Under the pieces are notes generated by a model. That model worked only from the letters and a program-made list of their open reading frames with translations. It did not search any database and had not been told where the DNA came from. Shown piece by piece: positions 55,188 to 64,000 of a stretch of 64,000 nt of DNA (the first letter of the stretch is position 1; every line of letters starts with the position of its first letter). The translations under genes and the position numbers were made by a program. The stretch comes from Hygrophila difformis (taxonomy: Eukaryota; Streptophyta; Magnoliopsida; Lamiales; Acanthaceae): the NCBI GenBank assembly GCA_030278955.1, contig JAOANR010000002.1:15646238-15710237 (forward strand), written 5' to 3'.

Positions 55188-55832
55188 AATCCGGAATAAC
55201 TTCTACAATAAATGGAAATTGGCCCAGCCTATTTTTTGCAAGTATATTTTGTAAATAGTCAGCCCAGTATTGTTTTAAATGTTTTGGACTGAATTCATTC
55301 AAGTTCAAAACAAATAAAATGGATTCAGGCCAAACATCACTCTCGGGCCCAATCCTTCGAAATTTGAAAATTCAAAATTTCGTGTCGCGAAACCCCTTCA
55401 GTGTCGTGAAACCCAGTCTCGCGACAGGGAGGGAGGATAGCGACACGGTCCTCCAGATACAGTTTGGGACCTCAGTCGCGAGACTCAATCCATGGCGCGG
55501 GACTACGTCTAGCGTCGGGGACCAGTTCCGCGACACACTCTCGCTTAGCCCCACCTCCCTTCTTAAATCCTGTCGCGATACCCCCAGTCGCGAGACATTG
55601 TCTCGCGACTGGCTTCCAGTCTAGCGACACCTCTAATGTCGCTAGACCCCAGTCGCGAAACCTAGTTCCGCGACATGGGCTCATTAGTACTTATATCCCC
55701 CTTCTTCCTTCTTCCCCCCTACGCTCCCAACACTTAACCAAATTTTTGAAAACACGCTCGAGCTGAACCCTCATCCCCAAACGAACACCACTGTGTTCTT
55801 CGCACATTTTTACCCAAATCCAAGGGGAAACT
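55188..55832. repeat. Post-pol spacer with GTCGC palindrome array and TATA-like site
   Basis: 55188-55375 is AT-rich with no gene. At 55380-55680 are about five units of the same palindrome as in the LTRs of this element, for example GTGTCGCGA (55382) with TAGCGACAC (55438-55446), then GTCGCGAGAC at about 55475, 55580 and 55650. TTATATCCCCC (about 55691) is a TATA-like sequence 140 bp ahead of the F-box start codon, followed by a pyrimidine-rich leader. The arrangement copies that of the LTR: palindromes, then TATA, then a short exon. Confidence 0.65.
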
Positions 55833-57974
55833 ATGGCCAGATTTTTCCGAGTTTTCCCGAATCTGGGACCATCGCCATCCTCATCCAGGGCTAGAAGACC
55901 AGAGTAAGAGTTTTCCTTCCTCCTCCATTCTTGAGCTACTCCCCCCCCCCCCCCCCCCCCCCCCCCCGTATGCCGGTTGTGTTGAGCATTTTGTGTCTTA
56001 TGCTTGTAAATAGCTTGTGAATAGCTTAAATGTGCTTTGTGTTGCTTTATTGTTTTCTTGTTTTGGGGTCTTGAATGATTCCGATTTTGGGGGGTGATTT
56101 TGAGTTACTTATGGCACGCCCTGTGTTGGCCGAGCATGACTAGGAAGTGGGTTTGTGAATATTTGGCACTATTTGAGGTAGGGAATGTTTAAATCTGGTT
56201 GAGCTTGTGATTTTTGAAACCTACAAGAACTTTGGGTAAGAACTGTTAGGGTTTGAGAGGGATTTGGAACCACCACTGTTTGTATTTTTTAGTTTTGTTA
56301 GACTGTAGTGGGTTTCTACTTTCGGTTTAAGCCTGTTCTTTCTAATCTTTGAAAAGCATGGAGTTTGAAAAATTTTGAAGCCTAAGCTTGAAAAGGTAAA
56401 CCGATGAACATTGGGGTGTTTGAGAACATCATGGTGTTATTGGTTTTTCAAATCAAGTTCAGTGATGAGATGCTTTTTAGCCCCTGTTAATAGCATGGTT
56501 TGTTGTTAATCTTTCAGATTCAGTGATTGGATGCTGCTGTAGTATCAAAGGGCATTAAATGACCTTTGGGTTTGTCTGTTTTATGCCCATTTTGGTGTTT
56601 ATTTAGGGAGCATAAAAAGGTTATGTTTGCACATTTTGGGAAACCTGTGTAAACAAACAAAACTATGCATTCCACTTTTGGAAAAAGACAAAATGGTAGG
56701 AAGGTTCTTTCTCTTTAAAATTGACCAACCTGTTTTTGTTCCCAATGAAACATAAAACTAGTGGAATAAAATGGCAGTCCTTTTCCTCATGTGGACTGCT
56801 ATTATTTATGAAAATCCAAAATGGGACCCCAACAGTCCCACTTTTATTAAATAAAAATGGTCAACTTTTATTAAAAATTAAAAATGATTTCTCTTTATTT
56901 TAACTTGGACTGTCCGTCCCAAGTAGTCCAAGTCGAGCAGTTCCGAGTCGCAGCATTTCCATTTGCACATTCCTCGATTCACATTCCATTCCATTGCACT
57001 TTCAACAATCACCTCAGGATTGTTTAAAAAATTGAGAAAATCAAAATTTTTGAGCCCAATGGCTCATTAAGAATATATAGGGGCCCAATGACCCCTGTCT
57101 CTTCCTAATAACTCTTAATTTTAATAAATCTCTCAAAAAATGTAAAAAGAAAATTTACCGATGCTTTATATTAAAAAAAATCAAGTTGAGAATTTAATAA
57201 CCTCACATCTAGAGCAAAGCTCTAAATGTGAGGATGTTGGTTTTCACTTTGAATAATCCTTATGAAAATTATAAAACTGGATTTACTACTTCCTATCTTT
57301 TCAGGGGCAACATCTTCCCAATTCCAAATCAAGCACATGAAGGAACCCAACTGCTGGATCTGCCAGTGGAGCTTCTAGGAGAAATCCTCTCCCGAAGAGG
57401 AGAGGATGACATCAAGGAAGTATTCACGGCAAAGGAAACATGCAAAAAGCTTAGGGACACAGGAAATGTCACCATCATCTACAAGCGATGCGAGCTGGAA
57501 ACTGCCACTGTGAAGATGTGGCAACAAGGTGTTCGGAGACAGAAGGAGGAATTCCTGCAGACATGCGTGGAAGCAGGAAACTTCAACATTCAAATCATAC
57601 CAGCACTGCAAGCATTCGCAGGAGGGGATGAGGAGAGAGCTTGCGAGCTACTGAGACTAGGGATAGAAGACAATCACAAAGCGTCAATCTTCACGCGGGG
57701 ACTGATGTTGTTGAGCAAGCTGGACGAGAGCCAAGTTCTTCTAGGGATCAAGATGATAGAAGAAATGGCAACCGATAGATCAGTCTTGGTCTATACGGTC
57801 ACCAACATCTTCTCATGGCTGGTGGATCGCCAGGAAGCCCCTGGTTTGTTTGCAGGTCAGGAAGAACGGGTCTACTGCCCAAGGAGGCGAGCACACCTAG
57901 AAGAACAGGACGGCTGGTGCCTACGCTGTGACTTAACAAACTTCGTCTACTGGAGCAGAATCTTCTTTCCCTAG
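55833..57974 (+). CDS. F-box protein, two exons, carried between pol and 3' LTR of element II
   Basis: Exon 1 is 55833-55903 (ATG GCC AGA..., ending CCAGA before donor GTAAGAG), exon 2 is 57305-57974 (after acceptor TCTTTTCAG). The lengths add to 741 nt, giving 246 residues plus stop with no internal stop codon; the junction splits a codon 2+1 and keeps the frame. Exon 1 is short, with Arg and Ser/Pro residues. Exon 2 opens with a linker, then an F-box (LLDLPVELLGEILSR, EVFTAKETCKKLRD), a helical Sel1/TPR-like middle (about residues 95-180: IIPALQAFAGGDEERACELL, GIEDNHKASIFTRGLMLLSK), and a tail with four Cys (VYCPRRRAHLEEQDGWCLRC) ending VYWSRIFFP. By family it should bind SKP1 and present substrates to an SCF E3 ligase. 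The same gene occurs as a pseudogene at 957-1634. Intact frame next to broken gag and pol is notable. Expression is unproven. Confidence 0.72.
55904..57304 (+). other. Predicted F-box intron (1401 bp)
   Basis: GTAAGAG at the 5' end, CTATCTTTTCAG at the 3' end. It contains a 27-base C run (55941-55967) close to the donor, and the third hairpin module near its 3' end. Its 3' half is homologous to 1-950 of the window. No coding region is seen inside. Confidence 0.65.
57201..57304 (+). promoter_or_regulatory. Hairpin plus 3' splice acceptor module before F-box exon 2 (element II)
   Basis: CCTCACATCTAGAG (57201-57214) pairs with CTCTAAATGTGAGG (57220-57233) at 13 of 14 positions around loop CAAAG, followed by ATGTTG. 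The acceptor AG is at 57303-57304. Same order and spacing as at 780-956. Confidence 0.65.
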
Positions 57975-58924
57975 AAGAGGAGGAATGAAGGAAGAATGAA
58001 TCTTTAAATGCTTTATTTTGCTTTATGCCTCGGTGTAAACATCATATAAGGGAATTCTTCGTTTTTGTGCATGTTCGTATTAACTGCATAAGAATCTCTT
58101 ATAATTGATGTATTTCAATGCTTTCCAAAATAGTACTTCATCTTTGAGGTCCAAACAATCTTATTCTTGAAAAGATGTATGATAGTCCGAGATGAATAAG
58201 TGACTGTCAGGCCAAAAATATGTTGTTGACATACTTTGTATGTTAACAGTGCCTCTTTTACTGCTTTAAATTAAATAACCAGCAAAAGTATGCATAAACC
58301 TGCTCTAAATTCACATGTTGAATTTAGGCTTGTGATTAAATCTTCAAACTTTTAAATTGGGATAATATAATTGAGAACATGCATGAAATGAATTCCTGAG
58401 GTTTTGAGCTATAAAAATTTAATGATGCGATCATCTTTTTGGGTAATAAATCTTCATGTTGAAAATTTTGATTGAATAAATTGTTAGAATTAAGCTTTGA
58501 TTAAATTTGAGAATATTGTATGACATGAATAAATCCAACCTTGTGAGATTCGAGCCATGAGTCACTTTTACTCATTTATTTTCTTTGATGTGTGAATCAT
58601 TTTGATTGAAGGAAACTAGAACTTGCGATTGGGACCGATTCAAGACCATGCCATATTCCCAAAATCGAGCATATGATCGAGGCACCTAGAGAAACCCAAA
58701 TTTTGGCCTTCGTTTGAAATCCAAACCCAAAAATATTTTCCCTTTAGGATTAACCAACTTGAGCCTTTAAGCCTAATTTTTCTTGGAAACCCACTAAATT
58801 TTCCTTATCTTTACAAAAAGACCAAAAAAAAAAAATTCAAACCCAAGTGTGCAAGAATGAATTTTATCAAGGCATTATAATTTATGATCGTCAATTCATA
58901 AATCGGTATTCGATAAACCGATTC

Positions 58925-58966
<42 letters not shown>

Positions 58967-59591
58967 TATGTTGAGATCATTTCAACAAGAATAAATTGCA
59001 ATTGATAAAGCAAATTAGACTTAGCCTAATGTCATGCAATAGAAGAAGAAAAACAAAAGAAAAAGAAAGAGATATTGATGATCATCTATTTTAAATAAAA
59101 ATGCCAAGTTAAGATAGAATAAATTCTTGCCACTATTAGCCCAATAATTCCTTGTCTCACCGATATTACAACTGTATGCCCCGTTACAACCTTTGAATAA
59201 GACCTCGGGATCTCGATTTGAGGAAATGAGCCGGTGGCGAGTTGGTCTAATTGCAAGCATATGGGACAATTTAATTGAATTTGATTATGAGCGTTCATGA
59301 TTAAACCCAATTGAGAGTGAGTGAATTTTCCAATTTTATTATACGTGAGGGTCTGTTTCATTGAATCTGTTCATGTCATGCCTTAATTCTAATTTTTTAA
59401 TCTTTGCATCTTTCAAACATGATATTCATGAAGGGTTGACAAAATGCTCGATTTGTAGGCCCGATTTAGTGAGCAAGTATCATTTTATTAAACACTGCAA
59501 TCAAGGGAATTTAACACTTGTAGTCTTTGATTGTCTTATCCCAATCCATAAAGGATGTAATTTATGAAGCCACGAAAATGAATTGAATATG
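57975..59591 (+). other. Post-F-box non-coding region of element II, with (AG)n microsatellite
   Basis: Homologous to 1635-3296. It contains a pure (AG)n run at about 58930-58963 which element I lacks. No coding region is supported. Confidence 0.7.
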
Positions 59592-59660
59592 CAGAGTCCG
59601 TGTTCCAAGGAACATTGACTCTGACTGCTCGGGGACGACCAGTATTAAATGTGAGGATGT
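59592..59660 (+). promoter_or_regulatory. Pre-PPT hairpin and polypurine-tract region of element II
   Basis: CAGAGTC (59592-59598) pairs with GACTCTG (59617-59623) around TGTTCC-AA-GGAACA. The inner stem differs from that of element I at paired positions. AAATGTGAGGATGT then abuts the LTR start at 59661. Confidence 0.6.
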
Positions 59661-60004
59661 TGATAATGACCAGAAATTTCCATTATTTTAAATTCATTTC
59701 CGTGTCTGAAACGGGCATTAGATCGCATTCCGGTCTTATTTTACATAAGAAAGCAGTTGAATTGGACTGATTTATACATAATTGTAAAAACAATAAGCTG
59801 GTATGAAAAATGCATAAATTTATTACACATATATGTTAGAAAAATCCAAAAACACGAGAAAGAGAAAAGAAAAGAAAAAGGAATGGAAAAGATGGCAAAA
59901 GAATAAATCAGCCCACAAAAATACAAAAGGATGGGAAAAGAAGAAAAAGGCCCACAAAAATGCAAATTAGGCCCATCTGGCCCAACTGGACAGTGTCCGG
60001 AGTA

Positions 60005-60345
60005 CCCTGTCGCTAGACTCCCGTGGCGCGAAGCATGGTCTCGCGACACGTGAGGGTTTAGCGACACAACAGCCCAAATGCAGGGAAGGCCAGTCCAGAG
60101 ATACCTGTCGCTAAGCCCGTGGCGCGAAGCATGATCTCGCGCCACGGGATGGTTTAGCGACACAAAGACCAAATGAAGAAGAGATATGTCCCTAGACTCC
60201 CTGTCGCTAGACCCGTGGCGCGATACATGGTCTCGTGACAGGGTAGTGTTTGGCGACACAAAACTCAGTCAAGAAGCCTTGCGACATGCAGCCTCATCTC
60301 GTGCCAGACCGCGTAGTCCCGCGACACGAAGGAAGGCTGTGATGT
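60005..60345. repeat. Nested-palindrome array upstream of TATA, 3' LTR II
   Basis: Counterpart of 45077-45410, with the same units and a few substitutions, some of which break or restore single pairs. Confidence 0.85.
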
Positions 60346-61049
60346 GTGTGAGTCTTACGACACTTGTGGGCTTCAGAATTAAGGCCCATGGGCCTAGGGT
60401 TTCACTTCTATAAATAGAGGGTGATCCCTATGTGCTCGGGGTTAGCTCATTCATTCTCTTGAAGACAGATCAAGGAGTTCCCTCTAGGTAATTAGTTTAG
60501 TTTAGTTTAATTTTTTGTATTATTTATTTTATGCCCTATTTTAGCTTAGTTTAGCTTGAATTCAGTGTTTGTTTTCCATTTCTTAGCTAGGTAGCCAGTT
60601 TAATATCTTGTTTTCTTTCGGAACTTTTGATTTAGGGTTTGTAATATCCAAGTTAATGGGTATTATCAAACCCACTTAATAAATGGGAGTTCAAATCTTA
60701 ATATGTGTTCCAAAATCATGAAATGGGTCTCACAACCCATGGATGTTACTGCTTTCATTTTTCTTTTGGGTCATTTGACCTTTATTTTCCATTTTTATGC
60801 TTACTGTTACTATATTTTTGGATAGTGTTCATGTGTGATGTGTGATCAAACCCTAGTTAGGATTTTGCTTTAATTTAAATATTGTTCTAGTGAGATTTAT
60901 ATTTTTTCATGTTCTTAGTAATTTCACTTATTGTTTTGATATTTTTTGGTTAGAATCACTTTTTGATCTGAAATAGGGTAAGATCACGTTGTTTGCATGC
61001 TACTGTTCCTTTTTGTTTTTCTGACTTGTGTCCTGAACCACCCCCATGT

Positions 61050-62060
61050 CGCCAACCTCTTCCAGTCGCGAGACCACGTCTAGCGACAGGAAGGTAGTCT
61101 CGCGACATGGGTGTCTTGGGATACTTGTTTTATAAATTTTGAAATCCCCCAGTCGTGAGGCAGTCCTGTCGCGAACCCACGGTTAGGGACACAATTCTTG
61201 CTTAGCGACTGAGGACTAAATCCTTGCATTTTTTCACTGGAATGGCTCCTGTCGCGAAACTCCTGTCGCGGACCCACGGTTCGCGACACACTTTTTGGTC
61301 TCGAGACAGGAAAATTATGCCTTAGCAAATTTTGAAAACTCCAGTCGCTAGACCATCCTGTCGCGAGACCACGTCTCGCGACACACCTTTGAGTTCCGCG
61401 ACTGGGGACCCAATACTTAGAAAATTTCTGAAAAACTTCATGGCGCTAGACTCCTGTCGCGAGACGTTAGTCCTTGCATTTTTTCACTGGAATGGCTCCT
61501 GTCGCGAAACTCCTGTCGCGGACCCACGGTTCGCGACACACTTTTTGGTCTCGAGACAGGAAAATTATGCCTTAGCAAATTTTGAAAACTCCAGTCGCTA
61601 GACCATCCTGTCGCGAGACGTTGTCGCGAGACGTGGTCTCGCGACACACCTTTGAATTCCGCGACTGTGGACCCAATACTTTGAAAATTTCTGAAAAACT
61701 TCATGTCGATAGACTCTTGTCGCGAGACCACGTCTCGCGACACAATTTTTGTCTAGCGCCACGAAGTCAATGCCTTGCAAAATTTCTAAAACTTAACCTA
61801 TCGCGACACTCATGGCGCGAACCTCGGTTCGCGCCACAATTTTTGGTATCGCGACTGGGTCCTGATCCCCTATATTAAATTACAAAAATTCTATTTTCTT
61901 GACCCCTAGTCCCCAAACCCCAGTCGCTAGACCACGTTTGGCGACTGGCAATTGGTTTAAAGACTGCGAAAACCCTAAATTCAAATCTTTTATTCTCCAC
62001 CCCCCCCCCCCCCAATGTCGTGATCCTCCCGTCATGAACCCACGGTTCACGACGCAATTT
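61050..62060. repeat. Nested-palindrome array downstream of TATA, 3' LTR II, with 250-bp duplication
   Basis: Counterpart of 46120-46870, enlarged by a tandem duplication with a 250-bp period: TCCTTGCATTTTTTCACTGG at 61221 recurs at 61471, and the blocks agree to about 61365/61615. A C run occurs at about 62000-62013. Confidence 0.85.
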
Positions 62061-63700
62061 TGTCTCACGACATGCATGGCACCCCCTTGCCAAATTTTAT
62101 GTTTCTCCATATCCGACCATTAATTAATTGAACCCTTAAGTCATTAATTATTGATTATGATTAGCAATAATTAAAATCAATAATTACCATGATTAAAGGA
62201 CCATTGTTCAATTTTCACTAAAGTATTTTTCTATAAACAAGACATTAATGCCTTAAGCAGATAATCCGGACTGTAATAAATTATGGTATGAAGGATTATT
62301 TAAGTCATTAATTATGGATTAGTTCCATAACCTTGTATGAGAAACCAATGTCTCTCATACAAGGCACTCTCTTTTATTTTGTTTTATTTTATTTTGCCTT
62401 TTTCATGATGTGTGAATGAACAGTAAAAGATATCATAGAATAATGTCGGCGAACGGTCCCTTCATCGGCAAATGAAGTAGCCCGTAATCTGTATGTTAAT
62501 TACTATTTGTTATTTTGCATGGTTTGGATAATAAATAACGAGATCAGGCGAACGGTCCTTTCACCGGAAAATGAAGTAGCCACCCAGTTAATTACTGTCT
62601 ATATACAGTTTTATTTTCTTTATCTTAATTTCTAAATCCAAATTCTGATCTGTGATATGAGTCAGTCAATATCTGTCAACATTAGCTGAGGAGCATTGCA
62701 GAGAGGAATCATGTAGGTTTTTATCTGAATTCACAGACAGTAGAGGCCCAACTGGTAGCGACACTGCCATTATAGGGTTTCTGCTGTTTAAATTCATTCC
62801 ATCCGAGTAATTGGGAAATTGGATAGCAGATATTTGCAGTCCACCTGATTATTCTGCCACTATTTTTGCCTCACGGCTTCCTCATATTTGTGTCCCACGT
62901 TCTATCTAAACCCACCATTATATTTTGGGTTAATTAATTTTACACTTCCATATATCCGTATGCATGCTAATATTATGTAATCAATGTGGTCTATAATATT
63001 TTGGGATCCTTCCCTTGTACATTAGAAGTTTAGATTTAAACAGATATTGCATATTAAATTTCCAACAAAAATTCATTTATAAAATCCGGATCTAAGTAAG
63101 GGATAAATTCCTCAGTTATGACTAGTTCATATTCTGTCAGGGGTTGATTTTGGAAAATTAGAAGCAGAGTCAGCGATTAGGTCTCACCTAGACTGAAAGG
63201 GTCTGTGTTCTTATTGAGAGTCTAGTACCTGTTTAGGGAATGGTTTTCAAATCTATTATTTTCCGAAATTGCTATGTGTTGGGAATTTAGTTTTAACTGT
63301 CACACCGAGATGGGATCCACTTGGATACAAATACAGTATGATGGATAATTCTAAAGGAATAACACGTAGGCCTTGGTTATTTTCTAAGATAGGGTTGAGT
63401 TCCTTTCAAATGCTATCCTCTTCTGCCAAAGCCTATTTTTGAGTCCTAAATGAGTGCATCCGGAACAAACTAATATATTATTTTGTTTCATTAGTTTGTA
63501 TCTCATAATCACCTGGAAGGACGTGAACACTGCGAGCGGTTCACTGAGAGTCGGGAATTCTTGATCCACGTCCAGTCATTCTGACTGGAGGCTTTCTTTT
63601 ACTACCAGTGCGAAGCTTTTGAAACTTCCGAGTGATATGATTTTAACTGCTTTCTTTACTGCTTTCTTTTAATTGCTTTCGTAGAGGTCACTCGGATGTG

Positions 63701-64000
63701 TGTAATACCCGAGAATTTTGCAACATAAAATAAATAAATGAATAAAATAAATAAATAAAATAAATAAATAAACAAACAATAAATAAAACAATAACAATAA
63801 ATAAATATAATAAATGAATAAACATAATACATAGACAAGGAAATGAGAAATGAAATTTAATGTAAGAAGGAATTAAATTTCCAATACACGTAAAGCCAAA
63901 GATAAAATTAATCAAATAAATTGTACAAGTATACCCGACACTAATGGACTAGAGAATTCGAGGCCAATATTAAATCTAGACCCGAGTAAGAATTAAGATA
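63701..64000. mobile_element. Start of another element (probable LTR), cut by window end
   Basis: At 63701 the LTR of element II is interrupted by TGTAATACCCGAG, which looks like the start of a plant gypsy LTR (compare TGTAACACCC of elements A and B). It is followed by an AT-rich stretch with (ATAAATAA)n at 63725-63830. The five bases before it are ATGTG; the matching duplication would be outside the window. Confidence 0.45.

Larger units (their letters stand above)
44721..63700 (+). mobile_element. Athila-like Ty3/gypsy element II carrying an F-box gene
   Basis: Order: 5' LTR (44721-48664), tRNA-Asp-type PBS, leader with hairpin and splice acceptor, gag, pol, second hairpin/acceptor, palindrome array, two-exon F-box gene, non-coding tail, hairpin and PPT, 3' LTR (59661-63700, interrupted by another element at 63701). 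Gag (NFELKPALINLVQSNQF, HLQTFLELCDT) and RT (WRVRIDYRKLNEATRKDHF, CPYGTFAYRRMPFGLCNAP) are of Athila type. Lesions in gag and pol make it non-autonomous now. The 5' neighbour is the LINE; the target duplication cannot be read because the 3' end of the right LTR is outside or displaced. Confidence 0.88.
59661..63700 (+). repeat. 3' LTR of element II, interrupted at 63701
   Basis: Starts TGATAATGACC. TATAAATAG is at 60409-60417. Matches the 5' LTR to GTCACTCGGATGTG at 63700, where the 5' LTR continues TCTCTAG but this copy changes to another sequence. So about 0.85 kb of LTR end is displaced. Segment 62231-62900 is present here and in element I but missing from the 5' LTR, so the latter suffered the deletion. 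Confidence 0.88.

Noticed and set aside
57228..57304. ATG at 57228 as the F-box start
   Set aside because: It falls inside the conserved hairpin module. The two-exon model with ATG at 55833 keeps the frame exactly and has good splice signals, and residues coded between 57228 and 57304 do not match the other copy.
59741..60259. Long minus-strand frame of 172 residues (and its twin at 44891-45328)
   Set aside because: It is created by the palindrome array, whose repeated words stay open in several frames; its protein is a repeat of the palindrome and has no domain.
63656..63915. Hydrophobic minus-strand frames rich in Phe, Ile and Tyr
   Set aside because: They are translations of the (ATAAATAA)n low-complexity run, not a membrane protein gene.

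Overview
This is a stretch of plant nuclear DNA, very probably from a eudicot, made almost entirely of nested and decaying transposable elements. The evidence is long AT-rich LTRs with TATA boxes, plant-type Ty3/gypsy (Athila-like, Tekay/Del-like, Tat-like) and Ty1/copia polyproteins, a LINE fragment, a plant mobile domain (PMD) pseudogene, and plant-type GT-AG introns. I see no ordinary single-copy host gene, no tRNA or rRNA gene and no prokaryotic feature. The species cannot be named from what is visible.

Layout from left to right. 1-8033 is the 3' part of an Athila-like element (element I): a broken F-box gene, a pre-PPT hairpin, and a 4.67-kb LTR with two arrays of nested palindromes. 8034-8340 holds rearranged LTR-end and PBS fragments. 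8501-12511 plus 24050 to about 24770 is a Tat-like remnant with an antisense PMD pseudogene, a PPT and part of an LTR; it is split by element A (12512-24049, minus strand, Tekay-like chromovirus, badly mutated). About 24960-26050 is a long inverted-repeat (foldback) element. 26540-26885 is a degenerate short-repeat array, split by a copia element (26886-43317, target duplication ACTAT). The copia element is itself split by element B (29467-40251, minus strand, same family as A, target duplication TTATC, LTRs apparently identical). 43318-44720 holds the other side of the repeat array, a SINE-like stretch and a LINE fragment. The LINE is cut by a second Athila-like element (element II, 44721-63700), whose 3' LTR is interrupted at 63701 by the start of another element.

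The most interesting system is the Athila-like family. Where known Athila elements carry an env-like ORF, element II carries an apparently intact two-exon F-box gene (exon 1 55833-55903, exon 2 57305-57974; the frame is kept across the predicted splice). Element I carries the same gene as a pseudogene. In element II gag, the post-pol region and F-box exon 2 are each preceded by the same cassette: a CTCTAAATGTGAGG-type hairpin, then ATGTTG, then a 3' splice acceptor. The right half of that cassette also forms the PPT/3'-LTR junction. Arrays of nested palindromes lie upstream of the LTR TATA box, downstream of it, and upstream of the F-box exon. The palindrome sequence differs completely between elements I and II although the surrounding LTR is homologous.

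The Tekay-like elements hold two further oddities: an array of small hairpins with a constant loop and varying, base-paired stems inside each LTR, and an extra coiled-coil ORF between the PBS and gag. Element B looks very recent yet lacks the reverse-transcriptase core, so it was probably mobilised in trans or lost its RT soon after insertion.
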